A stretch of 7,354 bases of DNA from Phycisphaerae bacterium (GCA_030667885.1 DAOUVA010000211.1:1-7354); one strand, 5' to 3'; positions 1-6,956 are shown, counted from the stretch's first letter. Numbers and translations: made by a program. The notes: generated from the letters alone by a model not told the origin.

Positions 1-452
1 AATATCTCAAAATCAAAATCGTTGTTAGCGTTGGGGAAGTATGCAATACCTCCTCTGTCTTCATCGTCCGATGTACTATGAATGAATGTTGTCCCTGTCG
101 GTAAATCAGGATGTACATGAGTTGCTGACATGTCGATATCGTTTGCAGTCATTACATCGTGGAAAAATCTGCCCTGTGCGTCCAGACCATCATAATTACC
201 TTTGCCGAGATTTACTCCGACCGCGACTTTAAAGCCGGTCCTTGCAATCAGAGGGGCTGTGTTGCCGGGGCCGCCTGCCGTTGCAAAGCCATGCTCTATC
301 CACTGTCTTAACTGCTGCTGAGAGTAGCTCGGCATGTCTTTGGTTTTACATTTAGCCAGGCCGCCTTTGCCGACCAGCTTATCAGCGAATGCAAAATCCG
401 GCCTTCTTAAATCCACCACCCCGGTATTTAGAATCAACACATCTGTAGCCAT
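1..452 (-). CDS. PfkB-family carbohydrate kinase, N-terminal part (3' end outside window)
   Basis: The 150 visible codons begin MATDVLILNTG and match the N-terminal half of the PfkB/ribokinase fold, which transfers phosphate from ATP to a sugar or nucleoside in the cytoplasm. The substrate-site motif GGPGNTA lies at residues 60-66. It is followed by a family-like stretch: VAVGVNLGK, GRFFHDVM near 94-101, the NDIDMS segment near 104-109, TGTTFIHS near 119-126 and GGIAYFPNAN near 134-143. The ATP-binding GAGD signature would be in the missing part. The ATG at 452 is the only ATG after an in-frame TAG at 474-476; upstream spacing holds only a weak GGAAAA ribosome site. The gene follows the NagB-like gene by 36 bases and is probably the next gene in the operon. 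The GG motif sits about 20 residues later than in typical PfkB kinases, with an extra K/Q-rich stretch before it. Family is clear; substrate is unknown. Confidence 0.88.
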   Translation of the reverse strand, partial: MATDVLILNTGVVDLRRPDFAFADKLVGKGGLAKCKTKDMPSYSQQQLRQWIEHGFATAGGPGNTAPLIARTGFKVAVGVNLGKGNYDGLDAQGRFFHDVMTANDIDMSATHVHPDLPTGTTFIHSTSDDEDRGGIAYFPNANNDFDFEI

Positions 453-488
453 GCTTAGATTTTTTCCAAAATGCTATCTCAATATATA

Positions 489-1418
489 TCAGTGCATTTC
501 TGCTTCACATTTGCCAATAGCAGGTCTGTAGAAATTAAACTGAACGTTCGGATGCCCGGACAGAAGAGACATTGGCACCGAGCTGTCGGCGATTTGTTTG
601 CTTATCATAAGGGTTGTCAGTCTCATCCCAAAGGGATTATCGTGTGTGCCCGCCTGCCATATCGAGACTTTTTCCGCCTTCCACGTTTGGACGGGCCCGA
701 CGGTAATAGCTTGTTTCGGTACACCGGTAACCACGCCGCCTCCGCTGGTTCTGGCATTCTGCATAATAGTAACGGGGTGTAAATCCACTACATGTGTTGT
801 AAGCCGGCGATATTCTTCCGGAGTTGGCGGCTCATTCATATATTTACCTTCTCGCTTAACGGGGTCGTTGAATGCCCAGTGTTTAATGTCACCCTGGCCA
901 CCCTGCATTACCACGCAGCGAACTCCATCCCAGCTATTAATATACTCTTTCGTATCGGCTTTGGGGAAATGGATATTGGACTCGGGCATTTTGAATTTGC
1001 CGTCAATTTTGTTGAAACACAGTTCCATGTCTGCCTTTGCAAAAGACAAAGGGTGTGAGAAGGGGACTTCGGCGCCGTCAATATACCATTCGTCCATTCC
1101 CCAGAAATGGGCGTCTTTGAGATCCAGCTTCAATTCATTCACCAGTCGTGCTACGAGTGGAAGCTGTTCGGTCGGCCCAATCGGCCCGCAGATACCAGCC
1201 GGGCTGTCAGGCGTAGCCTGTCTCCAGGATGTGATATACTCAAGGGCTTCAGCCAAGTAAAAATCTTCGAGACTGTCATAGAACACAACTTTAAAACCTT
1301 CTCTGCTCAAACCGGCCATGTCCTCGGCTGTGAGTTTAGCTGCATCGTTGAGAATCTCGTCATCGAGTGTTGTATAATCCCACCACTGCGGTGCCAACAT
1401 GCTTATTTTTCTTGCCAT
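489..1418 (-). CDS. Glucosamine-6-phosphate deaminase/isomerase-like protein (NagB-like) with altered active site
   Basis: This 309-residue protein has the NagB/6-phosphogluconolactonase fold. Visible landmarks in order are ICGPIGPT near 76-83, WGMDEWY at 106-112 (NagB usually has MDEY, with catalytic Asp72 matching D109), HPLSF at 122-126, a glycine-rich block GGQGDIKHWAFNDP at 173-186, VPKQAITVG near 233-241 (NagB VPxxALTVG) and SGHPNVQF near 288-294. AFNDP favours NagB over lactonases. NagB normally converts glucosamine-6-phosphate to fructose-6-phosphate and ammonia. Relative to NagB DGH...FNE, the triad Asp141/His143/Glu148 appears here as Ile178/His180/Asp185, so ring opening or substrate may differ. 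It is longer than the roughly 265-residue classical enzyme, mainly through an N-terminal extension. The start is supported by GGGAG seven bases upstream, immediately after the stop codon of the preceding PIG-L gene, which indicates tight or coupled translation. The exact reaction is uncertain. Confidence 0.85.
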   Translation of the reverse strand: MARKISMLAPQWWDYTTLDDEILNDAAKLTAEDMAGLSREGFKVVFYDSLEDFYLAEALEYITSWRQATPDSPAGICGPIGPTEQLPLVARLVNELKLDLKDAHFWGMDEWYIDGAEVPFSHPLSFAKADMELCFNKIDGKFKMPESNIHFPKADTKEYINSWDGVRCVVMQGGQGDIKHWAFNDPVKREGKYMNEPPTPEEYRRLTTHVVDLHPVTIMQNARTSGGGVVTGVPKQAITVGPVQTWKAEKVSIWQAGTHDNPFGMRLTTLMISKQIADSSVPMSLLSGHPNVQFNFYRPAIGKCEAEMH

Positions 1419-1430
1419 CGTTACTCTCCC

Positions 1431-2192
1431 TTATACAATGTGAACGAGATCTCCGAGTTCAGCCTTAAGTATATTGTCCTGCGGATATGCATGACCCAGG
1501 TGCTGTCTGAAACCTTCGGCATATTGTGAGTTTATTTCCCGGCCTCTCTCGGCGCCTAACTTCTTCATCGAGATAACATAGTCATCTGTACCGTGGTGTT
1601 TCAAAAGCCAGTGTCGCTGACTTTCATGGCAGCAAAGCATCTTTTCTTTAACATCCATAACCTCGCTTACATCGACTATTGTGCCCGGTTTGATTTTAGT
1701 TCCGAGGTTGTCTTTTCCTTCTACGGCATCCATGTAATAGAGATACGGTATGGGTTCGAACGGCTCGGCGCCGGGAGTTTCGATATTCACGACTCCACAG
1801 GCAAAGCAGGCTGTCTGAGCAAGTTTGCTGGCCATTTCATGGTCAACCATATAATCCGTTGGGCTTGTCGTGAGCACGATAGCAGGGCGAACCTTTCGTA
1901 TCAGCTCAATGGCCTTGAGCAGAGTTGGTCTATCATACATTATAAAGATATCACTGCTTTCGAGACAATGGTAGCTGCCGTTTAACATTCCGGCCGCTTT
2001 AGTTGCTTCGGCTCGGCGAATTCTGCTTATTTCTTCCCGGCTGTACTGAACTGTACCGCCGTCCCCGGGCGTCATTGTCGCGATGTGAATCTGCCAGCCT
2101 TTTTTATCGAGCAATGCCAGTGTCCCCGTACAGAAAAACTCCGCGTCGTCGGGATGAGCACCTAAGCTCAAAACAGTTTTATTATTTGTCAT
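1431..2192 (-). CDS. PIG-L/LmbE-family zinc-dependent N-deacetylase
   Basis: The 253-residue protein has the family hallmarks: a first strand TVLSLGAHPDDAE with the AHPDDAE motif at 12-18 (predicted zinc ligands H13 and D16, general base D15), TPGDGGT at 41-47, an R-rich helix RRAEATKAA at 59-67, and PTDYMVDHEMAS at 111-122 supplying the third zinc ligand H118. Family members (MshB, BshB, GlcNAc-PI deacetylase) remove acetyl groups from N-acetylglucosaminyl or related conjugates. There is no signal peptide, so the protein is cytoplasmic. The start at 2192 has AGGAAG about nine bases upstream. The gene lies 30 bases after the isomerase gene and 12 bases before the NagB-like gene. This order suggests that it supplies a free amino sugar or amino-sugar phosphate to the NagB-like enzyme, taking the place of NagA. 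That role is inferred from context; small-molecule deacetylases of other N-acyl or O-acyl substrates belong to the same family. Confidence 0.92.
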   Translation of the reverse strand: MTNNKTVLSLGAHPDDAEFFCTGTLALLDKKGWQIHIATMTPGDGGTVQYSREEISRIRRAEATKAAGMLNGSYHCLESSDIFIMYDRPTLLKAIELIRKVRPAIVLTTSPTDYMVDHEMASKLAQTACFACGVVNIETPGAEPFEPIPYLYYMDAVEGKDNLGTKIKPGTIVDVSEVMDVKEKMLCCHESQRHWLLKHHGTDDYVISMKKLGAERGREINSQYAEGFRQHLGHAYPQDNILKAELGDLVHIV

Positions 2193-2222
2193 AGTTATAC
2201 TTCCTGAAAATTCTCGGCTGTC

Positions 2223-3257
2223 TTATTTGCCCATCAAATGGTTTATTATCAATAAATCTAATTCTTCGTAATCCCGCTCGGCTATCAATTTCTCGACTTT
2301 GATTTTGTCGAGTTTTTGAACGAGTTTCACAAGCTCAAGGAAAATCTCTCTGCTGTTAGACAAATGTTTTGTGGCGACATCCGGTTTCTGGGTACGCATA
2401 GCTTTGACGTCCAGTCCCACAAATTCACCGCTGGTTCCATAGTCATATTGGTCGAGTATGCGTACCTGATTGAATGCTCTGCGCAAATCGACGGAGCCGA
2501 AGGATTTGTCTTCATCGAATTTCAGGCCGTTCTGGTCATTAAGATGAACAGTAAAGAGCTTATCATAGGCAAGGGCAAAGCCCATTTCATCCGAAGGGTC
2601 AAGGCCCGCAAGAATCGCATGAGCACTTTCAATGTTAACACCGACGCGGTCCGGGTCGCTGGTGAGATAGCTTACAGCAATGGCGTGTCCTGTTGTCGGT
2701 ATATAGGCCTGGTCCATCGGCTCGTTGGGCTTTGGCTCAATTGCAATCTCGATTTCAGCATTATAGGCTAACATGTCATTGATGGCCTCTACAATTCTCT
2801 CAACGGCCAGCCTGCTGTCCTTTGCTTCACGGATATATGTCCCTTCGCGGGCAAGCCAGAGAACTACCAGTTTCGTATCAAGGGCATTTGCGATATCAAT
2901 CGTCCGCCGGCTCCTGTCTTTGGCATACTGACGGGCCGCCGGGTCGTTCGAGGTGTAAGCCCCGTCGATTGTGTGCTCATTCTCCCATAATCGAGGCGCG
3001 ACAAATTCCGCTGAAAGACCTTCTCCTTCAAGCATGGAATGTACCTCTTTAGCCTTTTTGACAATTGCAACAAAGCTCAGATTATCCATATCAGGGACGG
3101 CATCGTCATCGTGAAACTGCACACCTTCAAAGCCGAGTTCCTTAAATATTTTGAGTTTCTTACCGAACTCAATACTATTCCTGACTGTTGGGCCGAATGG
3201 GTCTCCGCCTTCGTGAATATTCCACGGGCCAAATGAAAAACGATATTTTCCGGGCAT
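2223..3257 (-). CDS. Xylose isomerase-family TIM-barrel sugar isomerase (actinobacterial-type, short C-terminal arm)
   Basis: The 344-residue protein aligns by eye along its whole length with Streptomyces-type xylose isomerase, which interconverts aldoses and ketoses using two divalent metals. Matches include FSFGPWNI and GGDPFG (W12), FHDDD at 48-52 (catalytic H49 and D52), YTSNDPAARQYA near 101-112, LWLAREG at 133-139 (W134), IEPKPNEP at 173-180 (E174 metal ligand, K176), NIESAH at 208-213 (E210, H213), KFDED at 246-250 (D248, D250), LDVK at 282-285 (D283, K285), and the terminal ELDLLIINHLMGK, which resembles the family C-terminus. The position of metal ligand Asp245 is His238. It is about 40 residues shorter than the Streptomyces enzyme, almost all missing from the C-terminal arm that embraces neighbouring subunits. 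The start is fixed by AAGGAG seven bases upstream. It heads a tight operon with the deacetylase and NagB-like genes. Family certain; substrate may not be xylose. Confidence 0.93.
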   Translation of the reverse strand: MPGKYRFSFGPWNIHEGGDPFGPTVRNSIEFGKKLKIFKELGFEGVQFHDDDAVPDMDNLSFVAIVKKAKEVHSMLEGEGLSAEFVAPRLWENEHTIDGAYTSNDPAARQYAKDRSRRTIDIANALDTKLVVLWLAREGTYIREAKDSRLAVERIVEAINDMLAYNAEIEIAIEPKPNEPMDQAYIPTTGHAIAVSYLTSDPDRVGVNIESAHAILAGLDPSDEMGFALAYDKLFTVHLNDQNGLKFDEDKSFGSVDLRRAFNQVRILDQYDYGTSGEFVGLDVKAMRTQKPDVATKHLSNSREIFLELVKLVQKLDKIKVEKLIAERDYEELDLLIINHLMGK

Positions 3258-3278
3258 TTTTTCTCTCCTTAAACAATA

Positions 3279-3310
3279 ATTATACTCTCAGAGTCAGGTA
3301 ATTGCTGACT
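3279..3310 (-). promoter_or_regulatory. Possible internal promoter and palindrome upstream of the isomerase gene
   Basis: In the 101-base gap between the FAD gene and the isomerase gene, the minus strand contains a perfect TATAAT at 3284-3279. Immediately upstream is an inverted repeat AGTCAG-N7-CTGACT spanning 3292-3310, which covers roughly the -17 to -35 zone. No convincing -35 hexamer lies 16-18 bases from the TATAAT, so any promoter would need an activator, and the palindrome is a candidate operator. The hairpin is not followed by a T-run, so it is unlikely to be a terminator. A start here would leave a leader of only about 13 bases containing the ribosome site. This is a low-confidence call made from consensus matching only. 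Confidence 0.3.
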
Positions 3311-3358
3311 GCAAACTGTCTTTTTCATAAACATAATTAATATTGTATTTGACCTTAT

Positions 3359-6300
3359 TTATTCTTGTTCTTTAAGTACATCCCTGGCGTGACGGGCGTA
3401 GTGTCCGCGAAGGTCATGTGCGTATTCGGTCAGAATATTTTTGCCCATGTCTTTGTAATCACCGCAGCGGTATAAAGCCCTCGCCAGAACCAGTTCCCGC
3501 AGGGACCAGTTTCTCGTCAAAGTGTCCACAGGTCCGGACGGTGTCCGATTTCTTGCTGTATTGATATCCATAAAAGCATGACCAGTCATTCCAGGCTTTT
3601 TAAGAAGTTTCGCTAAAGGCTCAGCAGCATTGGGGTGCCCCAGGGTCTCAAGTGCTATCGCTACCGCACGATAATGCGAAAACTCACTGCCGGCGTCGAG
3701 CTGTTCTACTTTTTCAAGTATTGGTTTCAATCCCTGCTTGTCACGAGTTCGACCTAAAGCAATAATAAGACTGTCAAGTTCACTTATGCTCGCCCCAAAC
3801 TGCCCCATACCTGTGTAATTCCAGCCCTTGTCCCATGGGCTGGATTTTACAGCCTCGCTAAGAGTACCGGAGCCGCACGGATGGCCTAACATTCCGAGAA
3901 TATGGGCGTATTTAAGTTTGGCCTTCTCCTGTTCAGCAACATCGTAAGCTCTTCTAAGAAGCGGCATGGTCTCCTTTAAATGCGCAAGGACTATCTCCAG
4001 GCCATCGAAGTCATTAACAAGACTCTCTACAGCCTGTGTAAGTTTTTCTTGCGGCAAAGGGTATGAATCTTTCTCAGTTAATACCTGCTCGGGCAGAGTG
4101 CCAAGCTCGATTAGATGTTTCTGAAGTTCCTTTATATCAATTTGTCTAAGGCTTTTGCCATTCCTGGCTGACATTGCTGCTGCCAGACCTGCGGCATAGC
4201 CCTGGTTTTGAATATCCGGCTGCATGCGTATAACGGGCATTGCATCACGGTGTGCACTGACGCCAAGCCCTGTAACTAAAATGCCGTCCAGACCCTTTGG
4301 CAGCAAACAACGATAAGGTACATTAACGAACATTGCTTTTCTGTCGGGCGGCTTTAGCATAAATACCGGATGTATCGTAAATCCATGAGTGTCGAAATTG
4401 CTCCGAGCTATAACAATAGTGTCGGGATAAGTTCGATTGTTGGAGATGTCGAGTGGTGACATCACAAACTCACCGACTATCCTTCTTCTTTCCCGAGTGT
4501 CCACCAACTGGCCAAGATCGTAAACATCTTTAAATTTTCGCTTCGCGACAACGAATGATCGCCAAACATCTACAACATCCGTATCATCGATAAAGGTCCA
4601 GTCCGTATTAGTATAACCTGCACCTAAATTATGCCCTGGAAGGCCTGCCCCCTGGACGGCAAGGACTTGGCCGCTGGTAAACTCGCACTTTGCACCGGCG
4701 GCAGCGGCAATGTCGGCATTACCGGTCGAGTCGATAACCACTTTCGCAAGAACAACACCTCGTCCTTCGGGTGTTGCAACAACTACGCCTTTGACGCGTC
4801 CGTCTTCAACGAAAGCTCCGCAGCCGAGCACGCCGAACCAGACTTCCGCACCTGCCTGACGTAATTTGCGGCGGTACCATTCTTTTTTCAAAGTGATGTT
4901 CCATCCGCCATCTTTGTGCTTACCCTCACCTCCAAAGCCCATTATGCCATCGTCCATTTCCCGAGTAAAACCTGTGATATTGCCATAATAGTATTTACTG
5001 ATAAAGCCCGTGGTTCCCACCCCACCGAGTCCGTGAAGATATTCTAATACGAGCGTCTCAGCTCCCTGCCGGGCTGCGGAAATCCCGGCTGGTGCTCCGC
5101 CGGTACCTCCACCAACAATAACTACATCTACTTCTTTGAGAATGGGAATAGACCGCTTGTCTGCATGAACTTTCAAAGGTTCGGTTAATGTCCTGTGTAT
5201 TCCATTCAAATTCTCCTTAATATCTCCTGAAGTGATACCCGAAGCCGGCTTACCGGGCATTTTGACGTTATCTGCTTTGGCTATATTCTTTGCCTGGAAT
5301 GCTGCGGCAGCACCGATGCGGGTGCCTACTTTCATTAACTCCAACGGCCGCAGCAGCTTGTCCGCGGCCTCGCGTGATATGTCGGCACAGCCGCCAATAA
5401 CGAATAGATTGTTAATATCCTGAGGCTGGAATGCGTCCAGTTCTACTTCTTCAGCGCCAGGCCATGATTCGGATAGCGTCTTTTTTCCTTTCATTGGGTC
5501 GGGCGGTACCTGAAAAAGCGTTTCAGAAGCATCTTGCTGGTTGGGATGCCAGGTTTTATCACGGGCGATTTGTTCGGCTTTGGCAAAAGATGCAAAAGAG
5601 CCGTCCTTCATTGGTATTTTGAGCCTGTATTCGATGGCGGTATATTCCAGGCCGCTTTTAGTTGATATCGGTGATGATTTGTTTTGTGACTGAATGTCTT
5701 TGTCGGTTCGCAGTCCACCGCCGACAACTATGCGTTTAAATGTTTGCAAGCCTGACGGGTATGGCTTAAATGTTGCTCCGGCCATTCTTGCTACGTTTGC
5801 CCTGGAGGTTGCGTCGATAATGACTTTGGCTTTGACCGCCTGTCGTCCGGAACGGTTGGCCATGACAATGCCGGCAACTCTGCCATCATCATCAAAAAGG
5901 ACATCTGTTGCATAACAGCCATACAAAAACCGGACCTTAGATTCAAGCAGTGCCTCATCCAGAGTTCGCTTAACCTGCATCGGTGTTGGAGGAATTCGTG
6001 CTGCCGGCTCACTGGACTTTACTAATGAACGTTTATCCTCTATCACAATTTCGCCCAAAAGCAATCGAGTGACATCAGGACTCTTTTTAACCATGAATTT
6101 CACATATCGGGCTTTGGCGTTAATCGATGCTGAAAGCTCAATAGGCCCCCATGGTTCCGGGAGGGCTTCGGCGAGTCTTTGGTTCTTAATGACGGCGAGC
6201 TGCTTCCATTGTTGTTTATCATTGCTAATAGAGACAGTAACGCTTTCTACTTCGAAGTCGTCACCAGTAGGATTACGGCGCTGATAAGCCATGATGTGGA

Positions 6301-6868
6301 CTTTCTCAAGCTGATGTTCAGTGTCCAGGTCAGCGATGATGGTTACATCACCGTTATACTGAACGCTCTGGCTTGACGCACTGTGCCATTTGCCGTCAGT
6401 AAGTAACGATGGCGACGGCGTGTCTTTGTGGACGTCAGCGGATGTTAAATCGGTTTCGTAGGTATAATTGATTCTGTTACGTGCCAACAGCGAGACAGAT
6501 GGCTCGGCAAAAACTTTCTTTGCCAGCGGCAGGGTCGGCACCTCACCCGGCTCAAGCCACAAACGGTACGTTGTGCAAAGGTCTGCTCCCAGATATGGCC
6601 GTTGAGCAGCAAGAAACACTTTCGCGCCGTTTTGAGCTGCTTCAACCGCCGCAGCGACGCCTCCTGATGTTCCACCGACCACCACCACATCCACATCGTA
6701 AGCAACAGGAATGTCTCTTGATGATTCATTAACTGCTTTTTGCGAAGAGGTTTTCGGACAGCCTCCCATTACAAAAGGTATAAAAACCAGTATCATTAAC
6801 AAAATAAGCTGAACGGATTTATTAATTTCCTGCATCTTTTTTTGAATAATACCAGCTCCTTTTTCCAC
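3359..6868 (-). CDS. Putative lipoprotein with two tandem FAD-dependent oxidoreductase modules, an inserted F5/8C-like domain and a HEAT-like C-terminus
   Basis: Numbering is from the GTG at 6868 (1169 residues). Residues about 19-37 form a hydrophobic export segment ending MGGC, with Cys37 as possible lipid anchor (Met at -3 is atypical). A first Rossmann motif GGTSGG is at 65-70. A discoidin/F5-8C-like domain at about 131-278 follows (LLTDGKW, YQRRNP, SISNDKQQW, ARYVKFMV), interrupting the first FAD module, which resumes with TPMQVKRTLDEALL and ends in a strand VIDATSRANVARMAG (about 349-363). The second FAD module begins with GGGTGG at 586-591, with Glu609 at the ribose-binding position, GLGGVG, IDSTGNADIAAAAG (about 712-725) and GILVTGLGVSAHRDAM (about 862-877). 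Residues about 956-1100 look like HEAT repeats. It resembles the FAD_oxidored family (PF12831) of PVC bacteria; the substrate is unknown. It lies 101 bases before the isomerase gene. An in-frame ATG at 6925 and one at 6835 are weaker starts. Confidence 0.85.
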   Translation of the reverse strand: MEKGAGIIQKKMQEINKSVQLILLMILVFIPFVMGGCPKTSSQKAVNESSRDIPVAYDVDVVVVGGTSGGVAAAVEAAQNGAKVFLAAQRPYLGADLCTTYRLWLEPGEVPTLPLAKKVFAEPSVSLLARNRINYTYETDLTSADVHKDTPSPSLLTDGKWHSASSQSVQYNGDVTIIADLDTEHQLEKVHIMAYQRRNPTGDDFEVESVTVSISNDKQQWKQLAVIKNQRLAEALPEPWGPIELSASINAKARYVKFMVKKSPDVTRLLLGEIVIEDKRSLVKSSEPAARIPPTPMQVKRTLDEALLESKVRFLYGCYATDVLFDDDGRVAGIVMANRSGRQAVKAKVIIDATSRANVARMAGATFKPYPSGLQTFKRIVVGGGLRTDKDIQSQNKSSPISTKSGLEYTAIEYRLKIPMKDGSFASFAKAEQIARDKTWHPNQQDASETLFQVPPDPMKGKKTLSESWPGAEEVELDAFQPQDINNLFVIGGCADISREAADKLLRPLELMKVGTRIGAAAAFQAKNIAKADNVKMPGKPASGITSGDIKENLNGIHRTLTEPLKVHADKRSIPILKEVDVVIVGGGTGGAPAGISAARQGAETLVLEYLHGLGGVGTTGFISKYYYGNITGFTREMDDGIMGFGGEGKHKDGGWNITLKKEWYRRKLRQAGAEVWFGVLGCGAFVEDGRVKGVVVATPEGRGVVLAKVVIDSTGNADIAAAAGAKCEFTSGQVLAVQGAGLPGHNLGAGYTNTDWTFIDDTDVVDVWRSFVVAKRKFKDVYDLGQLVDTRERRRIVGEFVMSPLDISNNRTYPDTIVIARSNFDTHGFTIHPVFMLKPPDRKAMFVNVPYRCLLPKGLDGILVTGLGVSAHRDAMPVIRMQPDIQNQGYAAGLAAAMSARNGKSLRQIDIKELQKHLIELGTLPEQVLTEKDSYPLPQEKLTQAVESLVNDFDGLEIVLAHLKETMPLLRRAYDVAEQEKAKLKYAHILGMLGHPCGSGTLSEAVKSSPWDKGWNYTGMGQFGASISELDSLIIALGRTRDKQGLKPILEKVEQLDAGSEFSHYRAVAIALETLGHPNAAEPLAKLLKKPGMTGHAFMDINTARNRTPSGPVDTLTRNWSLRELVLARALYRCGDYKDMGKNILTEYAHDLRGHYARHARDVLKEQE

Positions 6869-6875
6869 CTTTTTT

Positions 6876-6881
6876 CTCCTT
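6876..6881 (-). promoter_or_regulatory. Ribosome binding site that selects a GTG start for the FAD lipoprotein gene
   Basis: On the minus strand AAGGAG at 6881-6876 is followed by seven bases (AAAAAAG) and then GTG at 6868-6866, in frame with the large protein. The alternative ATG at 6925 has no comparable upstream purine tract and would add 19 residues ahead of the export signal. The ATG at 6835, which would give the most compact signal peptide, has GGAG about 20 bases away, too far for normal initiation. GTG at 6868 is therefore the best start from sequence alone. Confidence 0.65.
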
Positions 6882-6941
6882 GGTAAATTCCTGCATAAAA
6901 TTTTATTGATTATGGTAAAACACACGCTAAATAAGATATAT

Positions 6942-6956
6942 TGTTTGATGTAAACA
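6942..6956. promoter_or_regulatory. Small palindrome TGTTT-N5-AAACA at the predicted transcription start
   Basis: The plus strand reads TGTTT at 6942-6946 and AAACA at 6952-6956, a perfect 5-base inverted repeat with a 5-base spacer. It abuts the candidate -10 element and covers the predicted start, where a repressor would block transcription. The size and AT-rich arms are compatible with a sugar-responsive repressor site, but arms of only five bases in AT-rich DNA can occur by chance. Confidence 0.2.

Noticed and set aside
598..1260. 220-residue open frame on the plus strand, antisense to the NagB-like gene
   Set aside because: It is entirely opposite a gene with clear family motifs, has no family resemblance, and its composition fits a shadow of the opposite frame.
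1593..1985. 130-residue plus-strand frame opposite the PIG-L gene
   Set aside because: Shadow of a well-supported gene with conserved zinc motifs on the other strand.
2316..2771. 151-residue plus-strand frame opposite the isomerase gene
   Set aside because: Shadow frame; the opposite strand carries all isomerase catalytic motifs.
3292..3310. Inverted repeat considered as a terminator of the FAD gene
   Set aside because: The 6-base stem is weak and no T-run follows on the minus strand; it is better treated as a possible operator.
6869..6925. ATG at 6925 as the start of the FAD protein
   Set aside because: No ribosome site precedes it, and it would put extra residues before the signal peptide; GTG at 6868 has an excellent site.
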